Positions 45,350-56,259 of a stretch of 64,000 bases of DNA are shown here, piece by piece. The notes below the pieces were generated by a model that searched no databases, was not told where the DNA came from, and saw nothing but the letters and a program-made list of their open reading frames with translations. A program made the translations under genes and the position numbers. Each line of letters begins with the position of its first letter. Position 1 is the stretch's first letter. This stretch comes from Globodera rostochiensis (taxonomy: Eukaryota > Nematoda > Chromadorea > Rhabditida > Heteroderidae), in NCBI GenBank assembly GCA_018350325.1, contig JAEVLN010000001.1, positions 6,663,254-6,727,253 on the forward strand, in the 5' to 3' direction.

Positions 45350-46840
45350 TTTTGGCGTTGTGAGTTGAATCAAAAAATGGAAGAAAATTTTTCTAAAAAA
45401 AATCTGAATCATTAATCAAAGTGTGGACAAAGAAAAGACAGTTCAAATTCAAAGACAAAAGATCATGAAGCAAAAATGATCACTTTTTACTGGGGAAATG
45501 AAGCCAAATGAAAGTCGAATTTTTAGGAAACATTAAAATTTAATTAATCATAAGAATTTGTGGGAAATTTGGATCCAAAATCGCTGGACCTGCGCTACAA
45601 ATATTTTCAAAATGTGAAATCCATCAGCCCCTATTCTTTCCGCATCCAAAAAATCAATCAATTACCAATCCCGTCCACATTTTCCAACAAGAAAAAAAAA
45701 GTGGGTGAGGAAGAACGGGAGGAAGGAGGAGGAAGGAGTACACTGTGCTGGGGGGGGGGGATGCTTTAAAGATGTGAGGGTAAAGAAAGGCATCCAGCCA
45801 CAATCCAACACTTTTTCTTCTTCATTGTGTGCTGCTTGCTGTGTGCGCTGGTGATGGTGGTTGTCTTGTCGTCTTCTTGGGTGGCTGGACGCTGCTGCTT
45901 CGGCTTATTTTGTTCTCATCATCATCATCATCAACCATCATCAGCATTCAGTCAGTCAGCAACGGTTGGTGTCCTCTTTCCCGATATTGAGGTTGGTTGG
46001 TTGGTTCTGTCGGCAGGCGGGTGGGCGGCTCTCTTCCCCCCTCCCCCCTCCATTCAACGACGACCCAATTCTTCTTCCTTCCTTCCATTATATTGTTCTC
46101 GGTCGGCTCTTGCGTTGCGGGCAGGGAGGTGAGAGTGTCAGTTTTCGTCCAGCATTCTCATCCACTGCACCACAGCAGGGGCACATACAACCAACGGGGA
46201 GGACGACGACGTTGGTGGAGACGGGCGGACGGGCGGGCGACCTACTGACTGGGCGGGGAGTGACGGACGCTTCTCAGACGCCCCCATCTCTCCCCCCCCC
46301 CCGGGGGGATTAAATAGACACTCCATTCGCCGAGTACATGCGCTCTGTGACCTCCTTTTCAACATCAGTGTCCACAGACTTATGGCGTGCATGTGTGTGA
46401 CCCTAGCTAGCATTGTGTTCTTTAGACAGTTGACAAAGCGCGTTATTGATCATTTTTGTCTCTCTGCAATTTGCGATATTTACGCTGGTCGGTGTATGAC
46501 ACAGAGCATCCGTTTATCTTTGGTTTTCCAAGCATTTAGATCATTATGCTCTTCTATTTCTTTGCTTCTCTGCACTCCTGTTATGTCGTCAGCTGTTCTA
46601 GCCTTTCTGTTTGCCTCTGACTGTTCCCTCTCTATCTCTCCCAGATATACGCTGTCTCGCCTAGACGAGGGCAATCTGGCCCCCCATCGTGGGTTAACAA
46701 AAAAAATTTGCTATGTTTCGGTAAAATTGACAGATTTTTCATTTTCTTAAATTTTTGAAGGAATTGCTAAGAAAAATGGTCCAGCTGCATCGAAAAGGCG
46801 AGATGATCAGAACAATCGAATTTTCCGGATTTTTTTTTGC
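45350..46840. other. upstream region of Ssdp, pyrimidine-rich, no secure gene
   Basis: Holds simple-sequence tracts (tcatcatcatcatcatc near 45920, ggttggttggttgg near 45988, C-runs near 46290). Overlapping plus-strand frames at 45827-46313 and 46382-46750 begin hydrophobic but share one pyrimidine-rich composition and lack splice or family support. Confidence 0.35.
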
Positions 46841-46849
46841 AGACAAAAA

Positions 46850-47335
46850 GCTTGAGTGTTTTCAAAAAATGTGAAGAAAGCCCGCGATCCCCGATCAGTC
46901 CGGCTTTGGGACCAAGGACATCACACCAAAGATTCATTGGACATCCCCCCCCCCGCATGACAATCGAACGGACCACACAAAATTTTCGGCGGGAAAAATG
47001 AATATGCTAATGATCAATTCAAAGCATCTTTGATTTCTTTTCTCCCCTTTTTCGATGGTTATTTTTGTTGCGCTTGTCTTTTTGAGAAGAAAATTTCACT
47101 GCTGCTGGAATTGCTGAAAGTCGTCCATGAGACTGGCCTTGATTTTGCTGATTTCTTCCGACGACTTAAAAATAAAAAATTGCAGCACTTTTGCAAAAAG
47201 GTTAAAAAATAAAGATAAATTAAAGCATTAAAAATCTGATCAAAATTCATCAATTTGTGACTCCCCCCCCCTCCTCCTCCAACTTGATGGAATTCCATGG
47301 CACCATCGCCCATTGAAGACGACTGCTCAGAGCGC
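46850..47335 (-). pseudogene. duplicated 3' end of Ssdp
   Basis: A near-copy of about 41270-41775. It contains the penultimate-exon piece MGDGAMEFHQ and the last exon SSEEISKIKASLMDDFQQ with its stop, the intron between them and ~250 bases of downstream flank. It ends abruptly after gacgactgct. One gap shortens the terminal QHQFQQQ to QFQQQ. Without the N-terminal exons it cannot make Ssdp. Confidence 0.85.
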
Positions 47336-47491
47336 GCAAGGTCCTCGTAACATGCAGCGAAACCTCTTCGATTTTTGGGGATTAAACCTAAAATTTTTTT
47401 ATTACATCTTTGAATTTAATTAGTATTGTTCCAAAAAGGATGCAATCAACTTTTTTATTTAATTGAAAGCATTTAAACAACAATTCCTCAC

Positions 47492-47862
47492 CATTTCCCA
47501 TTTGTCGTTCAGTCAACGCGTCGATGTTCTGTTGCTGCGCTTTCTGATACTCCTCCATCTTTGAAATCCGTTCTTTGAGCTGATTCATTTCCTTTAATTA
47601 TTCAATTTATATAACATATCGGAAATAAAGCATAAATCCTCCCCTCTTGTTTTTTTTCTTCAAATTTCATTTCGGGGGGGGGGGGGGAATTCCCCTCCCT
47701 GGCTACACCACTGATTCACCTACCCATCTTTGCTATTCCTTCCACCTCGGACATAAGTACCGTTTGTCGGTTTTCCAATTCGGCAATTCGGGCACGCAAA
47801 CGTGGCAATTCTTCTCTCGGCTCAAAACAGGGGCTGGTTGAAGCCGAGTTCAAATGTGCCAT
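47492..47862 (-). pseudogene. N-terminal part of a SPRY-gene copy
   Basis: The first exon starts at 47862 (MAHLNSASTSPCFEPREELP, then a coiled-coil-like RARIAELENRQTVLMSEVE) and is nearly identical to the first exon of the SPRY gene at 53508. A further coiled-coil exon, 47492-47591 (MNQLKERISKMEEYQKAQQ), follows; the intact-looking SPRY gene lacks it. No SPRY exons follow: the duplicated Ssdp fragment does. The 5' flank out to about 48130 also matches 53265-53507 in inverted orientation. A remnant of the gtagccagg MITE sits in the intron (47688-47715). Confidence 0.7.
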
Positions 47863-48250
47863 ATGCTATAAAAAATCTTATTATTTTTTAAAGTCAAAAA
47901 GGATGTTACAAAGGGGGTTTCAAGGACGCAACATCCGAATCTGACCTCTATTTCAACCAATTCCAAATTCCGGACCGAATTCTAAGCAGAATTCGATCAT
48001 AAAAGCCTTTTTGTATAATTTTGGGCTTTTTGAACATTTAAACGCCAAAATTGTGAGATAGAATTTGAGTAAAAATATTTTCATATTTTAGTTTCAAAAA
48101 ATGATTATTTAACCGTTTTGAATGAACAACATAGCATAAGTTGGGGATTATCTTAAATTTGAATGGACGTTAGTTACTATACTTTGGGCAAATGTTGACC
48201 CAAAACGGAGGTTTTGGGGGGTCTAAACGTCGACAAACCACCCCACCCAC

Positions 48251-50025
48251 CTGTTGTTTGGAACCATTGTTCTTGTCATCCGGCTCGTCCTTCAGAAATT
48301 CGCGCTTGGGATACGGAATGTCGCATCCGGAGAACACATCGCTTGTTGGGGCGGGACTATCCTCAAAAATGAATAATTTTATTTAATGATTTGATTTATT
48401 AGTGAAAAGCAAACTTTAAAATATTTGTGTTCTTTGGCCTCAGCGGCCGTGATACGCTTCAACGGGTCCATGGTGAGAAGCCGTTCAAGCAATGAGAAGG
48501 CCTGGTCTCCCGGTCGGTGTTTGTCCATGTGACGACGCAATGACGCGTCTTTGAACCTAAAATTCAAATAGTAGGTAAGTACTACCAGGTTACAATTTGC
48601 TTGTCAAGACAAAATTTCTGAAAAATAAATTTTCGTAATACCAATTAAACTCTTGTTGATAGAATTCAAAATAAATAATGAAACTCTTGATTTGGTAGAA
48701 TTCAAAATAGATAATTAAACTCTTGAACTGGTAGAAGAACCTGTGCAGATCTTTTGTAAAATCGTCCTTCAGTTTGTCATAGCCCGGCATTCTCAGCATG
48801 TCCGGCCATTCTTCCCGTTTTGGGTAACCCATCACAAAAAAAATGCGCTCCAATTGCTCTCTGTGGTAGGGCGTCTGCGATTTGATGTCCTCCTGAAATT
48901 CGGTTGGTTGCCGAAAGAATCGAATTCGGACAAAAACCTCCCGGCACACAAAAATTGGCTCCGACGTCAGCAATTCGGCAAAAATGCAGCCAATCGCCCA
49001 AATGTCGATTGCCTTAATAATGAAAAAGGGGGCTTATTCAAATTCAATATTAAATTAATTAATCAAATTCAATATTAAACTAAATTAACCGTTGTGTAGT
49101 GCTTGGAACAAAGCAACAGTTCGGGTGCCCGATACCAAAAGGCGCCAACAACGGGGTCAAGTTCAGACAGAGGCTTAATTTACACTTTTGCGATAAAATT
49201 CGAATAAAATTCTTAAAACATTTTTATTTACCTTTAATGGGTTGTGAAAAACTCGAGCAAATCTAAAAAAGAGAGAATGAACACGTTGTTGTCGCTGTAC
49301 GTCTAGAACAAACGGACCCCATGTCCGCAATTTTGACCCGTCCGCGTTCGATTCCGGTCCCTTCGCCCATCACCAAAATGTTAGCGGGCTTAATTAATGG
49401 TAAAAAATTAATTTAATTTGAACTTCGACATTTTAAAGAACCTTAAGGTCACGAAACATTATCGAGTTATTGTGCAAGTAGCAAATGCCGTCAAGAATCT
49501 GGTAGAGCAGACTTTTGACCATTCCCTTGGGCACCTGCGAAGAAATCAATTTAAATGTTCTCATATTATAGTAATTAGTGGCAATAAAAGTTAAAAATTT
49601 AGAAAATTCTCATTTAAAGATTTATGTAAATGTAAATAGTAGAGACCGAGAGTGCCCGAGAGTCCAGGTCTCGAATCTCGGAAATTTGTCGAAAACTCCG
49701 AGACCTGGACTCTCGGAATTTCGAGACAAATCTCGATATCGGTCTCGGACTTTTCAAAATGCCGGTCTCTAGTAAATACCATGACGGGTTGTCGTCGCAG
49801 TTTCGCAGACCGATGATATTTTATAATGTGCCAAAGGTCATGTTCAGCATAATCAAACAGCAACCAGACTCTCTTTTCGGTGGTAAGGAAAACACGGAGC
49901 AATTTGATCAAATTCGGATGGCTTAAAATAGAATAAAATGATCATAAAAATTCAGTAAAATAATAATAACTTCAACTCTCTCAGAAGAGCCACTTCACGG
50001 CAGGCGGACATCGAAAATCCCTGGC
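48251..50025 (-). pseudogene. cdk-8 copy 2: internal fragment with damaged catalytic loop
   Basis: Covers the same exons as copy 1 from SMSACRE (50025) to the exon ending NGSKQQ (48251). Both ends are missing: no N-lobe exons upstream and no Gln-rich tail downstream. The arginine of [10 protein letters not shown] is intact here, unlike copy 1. The catalytic-loop HRDLK reads FRDLK (TTT for CAT, near 49455), and [11 protein letters not shown] reads [11 protein letters not shown] (near 49143). Loss of the HRD histidine and a changed activation segment argue against normal kinase activity. [11 protein letters not shown] here is closer to canonical CDK8 than the EDNKQTPYH of copies 1 and 3. Confidence 0.85.
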
Positions 50026-50217
50026 CTGAAAGCATTTTATGTTTTTTTTGCGCGATTTTTTTTTTTGAAAAAATTTGGGCTCGGAAGGGTTAAGCGGTTA
50101 AAGACGCCGCCAACAAACAAATTTTGGAAAAAGTCAAGAATATCAAAACGCATCAAATAACATATTTTCAGGCAAAAATTTTCCACAAATTTTGACCAAA
50201 AGGGTCCCCCCCCCTAT

Positions 50218-50575
50218 CAGTGGCGTAGCCAGGGGGAGGGGGAATTCCCCCCCCCCCCCCAAATAAAATTTGAAGAAAAAAAACAAGAGGAGGGAGGGAC
50301 CCCTTTGTTTTTCACTTTTACAATTTTTGGGCCAATTTTCTTAACAAATTGTCATCAAAAATCCAAAAAATTCTCTCGGCGACGCCTATCGGCACCGCCG
50401 ACCCCCTCCGTAAAAATTCGCAAAAAAATTTGAATTTTTGAAAAAATGCATCCCCTAAAATCGAACATTTTTTTGGAAAAATTGCTTAACAAAAATGCAA
50501 TAAAAAGGAAAAAATTCACCCCTAAGAATCGGGTTCCCCGCCCCCTCCCGAAAATTTTTCCTGGCTACGCCCCTG
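50218..50575. mobile_element. hAT-like MITE, cagtggcgtagccagg ends, 358 bp
   Basis: Begins CAGTGGCGTAGCCAGGGG and ends CTGGCTACGCCCCTG. Exact 8-bp target duplication ccccctat at 50210-50217 and 50576-50583. The interior has C-runs, the words aaaattgcttaacaaaaatg and tctcggcgacgcc, and no transposase frame. Sequence relatives occur at 53657, 24070-24220 and 57380-57540. Confidence 0.85.
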
Positions 50576-50583
50576 CCCCCTAT

Positions 50584-53500
50584 GGTTTTGTCAACTTTGA
50601 GGGGCTTATAATCTTCTTCAAAGTGGTTTATTATGTTAAGAAAATTATCCAAAAATCCTAACTAAATTTGGAAAAAATTTGCTAATCTTTGCTCTCAAAA
50701 AGGCCAAAAATGATGAAATCTTCAGTTTTGGGAGCCTGATTCCCAATTACCTTCGATTAATTTCAACGCAAATGCGCTGCTCTCCATTCCGGAAGGCGGG
50801 TTTCGCAGAATTGCTTTGTAAACATGACCTTCAAGTGATTAGACAAAGAAATTATTTGAATAATAATAACAACTCCCTGACCATAAGTGCCACGTCCAAC
50901 CTAAAAAGCATATAAAATTTAAATGTTTTCATTTAAATGAAGAAAAAAATCAGGTACTTTGTTTCCTTCATAAGTGTACAGATCCTCCACTTTTTCGCGA
51001 AGCTCTTCTCGAAAATTTGTATCAATCATTGTATTTGTGCAGCTTGGGCTTTTTGGGTCTTAATTAGAGCGCGAGATTTTGAAAATTCCTGGACCCGGAT
51101 CCTGGATTTTAAAGGACCACCAGAGGGGTATACAAAATTTTCGGGGGGGGGGGGTCAAAAAAAAGTCAATTTTTTGATGTTTTTTAAAGAACTTTTCGAA
51201 AGGTATAACCAAGTTTTGTTGGCATTTTCATTTTGAATGCCCAAGAAACGCCAGAAAACACTATTTTAGTTGCGGTGCTAGGTCAAAATGCCAACCAAAC
51301 CTAAAAAATTGACATTGACCAGTTGGCATTTCGTCCTGACCCGTTGAATTCAATCGGTGCGATACGTTTGTTTTCAGCAAAAAATGACAATAATTCGATC
51401 CGAACCGTAGAACTGGGATTCGTCGGGTTTTTGGATAACCACAAAAAGTGCCATGATCGGGGTTCCTACACAAAAAAGCCCCCAACGCACCGATGTCGTT
51501 GTCACCTTCATTCCGCGCAGAAGCGGCGAGACCAGGATTGATGTTGTGTAGGAGCGTTCACCAATTTTTGCCTTTAAGGGATGAAATTTTGATGTTAAAA
51601 CAATAGGGGGATCCTCTTTAACCAATTCTTTTAAAAAGTTTAAATTCGTACCCCCCACCCCCACCTCAACAACAAAATCCAAGGGAACAAAAATTGCACC
51701 CCTAAGATTCATTTTTAGAATTTTTCCTTCTGGGGAAATTTATAAAAATGCAATTAAAAAAAACATACACTAAAAACGACCTCTTCTTTATTTTTGGCGC
51801 ATTCCCCCAATTTTTTCTGGTTACGGCCCGCAGCAGGGGCAGGCATGCCCAGGGGGGCTGCAGCCTCCCCCCCCCCCCCGAAAAAAATGTGACCCTAAAA
51901 ATCGACTTTTTCTTTTTTGTTTATTACTGCTTTTCTGGGGAAAATACACGACTCGCTACACCCCAGCTCGCGACTTTGTCCCGACTCGCTACCCCTTTTT
52001 TACTAGTACTTGTTCAAAAATCGTATAAGACATTTTTACAATTAAAAATGCATGTATTTCTCATCTACTCGATGAGACAAAATGAACGGTACCATTAGGC
52101 TCGAGTAACAACCATGAGTTATAGAGATTTAAACAAGTAGCGAGTTGGCAGGTAGCTAGTCGGGGTTCGTCCCTTTTCTGGGTGGTCCCCCCTATGGTTT
52201 TTTTTTTTAAATTTTGGCTACGCTCTGCCCCCCTCACGCGAAAATTCCTGGCTACGCCTTTGGCCCTGCGTACATACCTAAGTGGGTATATCTACATTAA
52301 CGAATATCGAAATGGCGGGAATTAGGGCAAAAATGCTGTTTTTAGGGACCAGTAATCACACCGTATCGACAATAATTTGAGTCATGTCAGACGGTATGAC
52401 GATTGGTCATCTTACTTTCATAGGAACTGGAAGATCAAAAAAATGTGGCGGCTGCTCCATGGCGTCAGCAGTTTGCGTCTGTCGTTTGCCAATCCCCGCC
52501 AGCTCCAAGTTTAATAGACGCTTTTCGTTGCTTAAGCGCCTCGACTTGTAGTACGTGAAGTCGCACACCGTCTGAAGTGCAAAACGACGACGACCATTGG
52601 CACGCTGACGGTCGCCACACGTTCCTTGAAGATTATCGCATCATTCGCCAAATATTTGTTGACCATCGTATTGAAGATGAAAGCTAAAACTGTATTGAGT
52701 GTTTATGTATTACAGGATTTTAAGTACTGCAAAATATTCTGAAATTTTAATTAAGGAATCTTTTTCTTATAAATTAGGCATCATTGTAAAGTGTTGCGAA
52801 TTAAAGAGATGTTTGAGCGGGAGGGAAGTGCCCGTATGGCGCCATGCCGTTTTTTGTTCCGTGCCGTTTTTTGTTCCGAACTCCAGACCCGAACATTTTC
52901 CCGAAACGTCGAAAAATCACTTTTCCTTATGCATTTTCGAACGATTTATGGGTAATGCCGATGGGGAAAAACCCTAGCTTCTACTGAGTGTTTGCTTTCA
53001 AATGATACCAAAAATATTTCATTTGGTTCGCTAGAAAAAAAGTTATAATACAAAAAATTCAAAAAAGTTGGGCAAAGGGGAACGAGTTGGGTTTCGTCCA
53101 TGCCGATGGTACTATTCCCACTTTTTTTTTGAAAAATTTTTTCGTTTTATTTTGAAGCAAATGTTGTTAAGGGTTTTCAGAGTCATAAAAAACCCGAATC
53201 TGGCCCAAATTTCAACAAATTTCGAAGCCCGGACTACTGACAATCACACGCGATTTCCATAAATGATAACCATTCAAAACGGTTAAATATGATACTAAAA
53301 TCAAACTATTTTTACGCAAATTCTAAATTTTCCCACAATTTTGGCCTTTAAATGTTCAAAAAGCCCAAAATTATACAAAAAGGCTTTTATGATCGAATTC
53401 TGCTTAGAATTCGTTCCGGAATTTGGAAGATTCGGATGTTGCGTCCTTGAAACCCCTTTATCATCCTTTTGTGACTTAAAAAAATATATCAGATTTTATA
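50584..53500. other. nested decayed transposons and isolated exon-like pieces
   Basis: Contains fragments of the gtagccagg element (about 51630-52270) and a gactcgctac-word palindrome (51948-52165). Isolated exon-like pieces occur. On the minus strand, 52440-52580 reads CDFTYYKSRRLSNEKRLLNL and LAGIGKRQTQTADAMEQPP up to a splice-like gtaag. On the plus strand, about 50726-50820 reads DSQLPSINFNANALLSIPEG to a stop. Neither is recognised and no complete gene is supported. The stretch 53265-53507 is the inverted counterpart of 47870-48130. Confidence 0.4.
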
Positions 53501-53507
53501 GCAAATT

Positions 53508-56259
53508 ATGGCACATTTGAACTCGGCTTCAACCAGCCCCTGTTTTGAGCCGAGAGAAGAATTGCCACGTTTGCGTGCCCGAATTGCCGAATTGGAAAAC
53601 CGACAAACGGTACTTATGTCAGAGGTGGAAGGAATAGCAAAGATGGGTAGGTGAATCAGTGGCGTAGCCAGGGAGGGGAATCTCCCCCCCCCCCCCACCC
53701 CCCGAAATGAAATTTGAAGAAAATTACAAGAGGGGGGGGGGGGGGGGACCCTTTTTTTTTTCACCCGAATATCCCTAGAAAAAATTTTTGTGGACTTGGA
53801 AAAATATTTTTTTTATTTTAAAATGGGGAGGGGGGGGGGGGACAAACCAAAGTATTACCAAAAAAATTACTTAACAAAAATGCAAAAAAGGAAAAAATAC
53901 ACACCCCTAATAATCGAGCCCCCCCCCCCCCAATTTTTCTTGGCTACGCCATGAGGTGAATCGTTGTTTGACGTGCATAAATATTCTTTTTAGGATTAAC
54001 ACCCCAAAACCAATGGGATCATTCGGCATGCCATAATGAACTTACACTTTCTGGGCGGCCCAAACAATTAATTGTCCAACACACCGGTGATTGGAGTAAG
54101 AAAGGAGTTTACTAAAAAAATGTTTTAATTTTGCTCGCTTGTCAGAGTGGCTTTCTGTCTTTGCTGTACTTCCCATTCCAAAATTTGAGTTCGGGAAATT
54201 CTACTTTGAGATAAAAGTTTTGGGCACGCTGAATGAGCGGTATGTAAATAAATAATTGGGTTTTTAAATTCTCTATGTGTAACATTTTTCTATTAAAAAA
54301 ATGATATTTAGCATAGATATTTAGCATACTTTGTATTGGACTTGGGAAAAACAAAAGCTCGTTTGGCGATGTCCGATATTACGAGGGGGCTTATGTTTAC
54401 GAAAGTAGTGGCAAGTTTTGGGGGCACGAGGTAGAGGGATGCACAAGAAAGGATGGACGTCCGTACATCAACGGTACATCTTTTCCTGACCTGGACTCCG
54501 GTGACGTTGTCGGCTGTGGCGTCCTCTTAGGAAATCGACAAATATTCTATACCAAAAACGGAGAACGTTTGGGTGCAGGGCTGCACGAAATTTCGTTTCG
54601 GTTTCGTGTTTTTCGTGTTTTCGTGGGTTTTTTGGGTTTCGTTTTCGTGTTTCGTTTTCGTCCTAGAATTTTATTTCGTTTCGGTTTCGTTTTCGTAAAT
54701 GAAAAAATATTTTTTTCGTTTCGGTTTCGTTTTCGAAAATGAAAAATTTTACGAAAAAATCGAAAAAAAGTACACCCCTAATGATAGGATTTAAATGGTA
54801 CGCTCATGTCTGGCGTTTTGTTATTATTTAAATCATGACTTAAATTGACTTGTGCTTTTGAAAACAGAGTTGTAATATTGATTCAGAATTGGAAGATTGC
54901 TTTACTTTTTTGTATCTTATAAGCGTTTTGTGCTTCGGCATAAATTGTTTGCGCTTAATAACATAATTTATTCATTTTAGTATAGTCAATGACCTCTAAA
55001 AGCAAATACCATCAATATTTTAAATGCGAAAATGTTGCAGCTGGAAATTTGTGGGCATGTCTCGCCGAACAATGCAAATATTCATTTGAATCGAAAAGAT
55101 TAGCCGGCTATCCAACAGCTGCACTTCGTTCTCATTTAAAAAATCATCATCCAACTCAATTAAAAGAACTGGAGCAAAAAGATCAGACGGCGGAGAATTT
55201 AAAAAAGAACACGGACCATAGACAAATGACCTTAAAGCGAATGTTCTCGGCAACAGTTTCTTCATCTTCACCTTCTAAATTCGCAAAATCGGACCCAGGA
55301 ATTTCATCTCAGCTCACCATTGAAAAATCATTTGGTCAGATTTCTGATAAAACAAAAAAAAAGTTGTGAATTTCAGCGCAATGGAAACCAGATGGAGAAA
55401 TGCCAGTTTCATTTGCCCGTCTATCATTTCGCCATCTCCATCTATAGTCGATTCAAAAGCAAAAGCAGCTGGGGTATTTACGAATTAAAATGCAAATCTT
55501 ATAAATGGTGTGAAAATATTAGCAAGTTGCCGACTATTTGAACTCCGCTCTATTTGATGGTTCGTCGGCAGCGTTTTGGAGAAGTCCAATGAATTCTGCA
55601 AAGTATTCACTCATTCTGCCACTTGTTCTTAAATACCACTCCGCAACAATGGGAACAATGGAGGTTGAACGATTTTTTTCAACTGCCACATTTTTATTGA
55701 ATGATTTGCGTAAGAGCCTTTCATCAGAAAATCTTGAAAAACAATTATTTTTGCATCATAATTTGTTGATCAATGGTTTTGCCTATGATTAAAATTGATT
55801 TAAAAATTTTCGTGTTTTTCGTTTTCGTTTCGTACGAAAACGTATATTTTTTCGTTTTCGTGTTTCGTTTTCGTCCTAGAATTTTTTTTCGTTTCGTGTT
55901 TCGGTTTCGTCCTAAAAAATTTTTTTCGTTTCGTTTTCGTTTTCGAAAATGAAAAATCCTGTTTTCGTGCAGCCCTGTTTGGGTGAGAAAGAAAAAAAAA
56001 TTACTGGAAATTAATTTAAGAAATAGGCACACTAAATTTGTAAATTTTTCTACTTAACCAGTATTTGTTTATTTTTGCAGATATGACCGATTTGTTTGTT
56101 GAGGACGGGGAATTGTTTCCATGCGTGTCGTTGTTCAGTTCACACATGAAAATAGAGACAAACTTTGGACCATTCCAAAAATCTGTACAGCTCAAAAAGG
56201 TGGTGGGTGTGATGAATACAATGCATGGCATGGCCCCTACTCTGATCGGACGGATTTGA
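53508..56259 (+). CDS. SPRY-domain protein (non-secreted), five exons, hAT at a splice donor
   Basis: SPRY domains are beta-sandwich protein-interaction modules; they are strongly expanded in cyst nematodes, some with signal peptides. Exons: 53508-53646, 53994-54095, 54146-54239, 54325-54572, 56081-56259. They join in frame to 253 residues. Residues 1-46 are a coiled-coil-like leader (MAHLNSASTSPC..., RARIAELENRQT). GLTPQNQWDHSACHNELTL opens the SPRY region, followed by KFYFEIKVLG, RYYEGAYVYESSGKFWGHE, GRPYINGTSF, DSGDVVGCGVLL, RQIFYTKNGERLD and ELFPCVSLFSSHMKIETNFGP. There is no signal peptide, so it is not a typical secreted SPRY effector. A 297-bp MITE lies in intron 1 and a 1.4-kb hAT in intron 4. 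The coding frame stays intact only if the hAT is spliced out with the intron. Confidence 0.8.
53657..53953. mobile_element. hAT-like MITE in SPRY intron 1, 297 bp
   Basis: Begins CAGTGGCGTAGCCAGGG and ends TTGGCTACGCCATG. Exact 8-bp duplication aggtgaat at 53649-53656 and 53954-53961. Several long C and G runs inside. The same insertion site carries a truncated copy in the SPRY fragment at 47688-47715, so insertion preceded that duplication. Confidence 0.85.
54989..55369 (+). pseudogene. hAT transposase N-terminal fragment with BED-type zinc finger
   Basis: The open frame begins MTSKSKYHQYFKCE. WACLAEQCKYSF provides the CxxxxC-like pair and LRSHLKNHHP the His residues of a BED-type DNA-binding finger. 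It then has a Ser-rich linker, as in hAT transposases, and ends at KKKL-stop. The catalytic domain that should follow is missing. Confidence 0.75.
55538..55792 (+). pseudogene. hAT transposase C-terminal dimerisation fragment
   Basis: Contains VERFFSTATFLLNDLRKSL, LSSENLEKQLFLHHNLLI and FAYD-stop. This is the hAT family C-terminal dimerisation signature (ERxFSxAG...R..L.pe..e.l.fl..N). It lies about 170 bases after the BED fragment. The ~400-residue core in between has been deleted. Confidence 0.8.

Larger units (their letters stand above)
54576..55977 (+). mobile_element. hAT transposon, internally deleted, 1402 bp
   Basis: Terminal inverted repeats CAGGGCTGCACGAAA and TTTCGTGCAGCCCTG. Exact 8-bp target duplication tttgggtg at 54568-54575 and 55978-55985. 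Both ends carry arrays of ttttcgtttcgg words (about 54590-54770 and 55810-55970), likely transposase-binding repeats. Transposase remnants lie inside (see separate entries), but the central catalytic region is absent, so it is probably non-autonomous. Confidence 0.9.

Noticed and set aside
45827..46313. Secreted Cys-rich proteins on the plus strand upstream of Ssdp
   Set aside because: Overlapping frames in simple-sequence DNA (tcatcatcatc, ggttggttgg); no splice signals or family.
46300..46720. Solo LTR of a retrotransposon
   Set aside because: Pyrimidine-rich stretch ending near gccccccatcgtgggttaac recalled an LTR/primer-binding junction, but no terminal repeat partner, TG..CA ends or target duplication were found.
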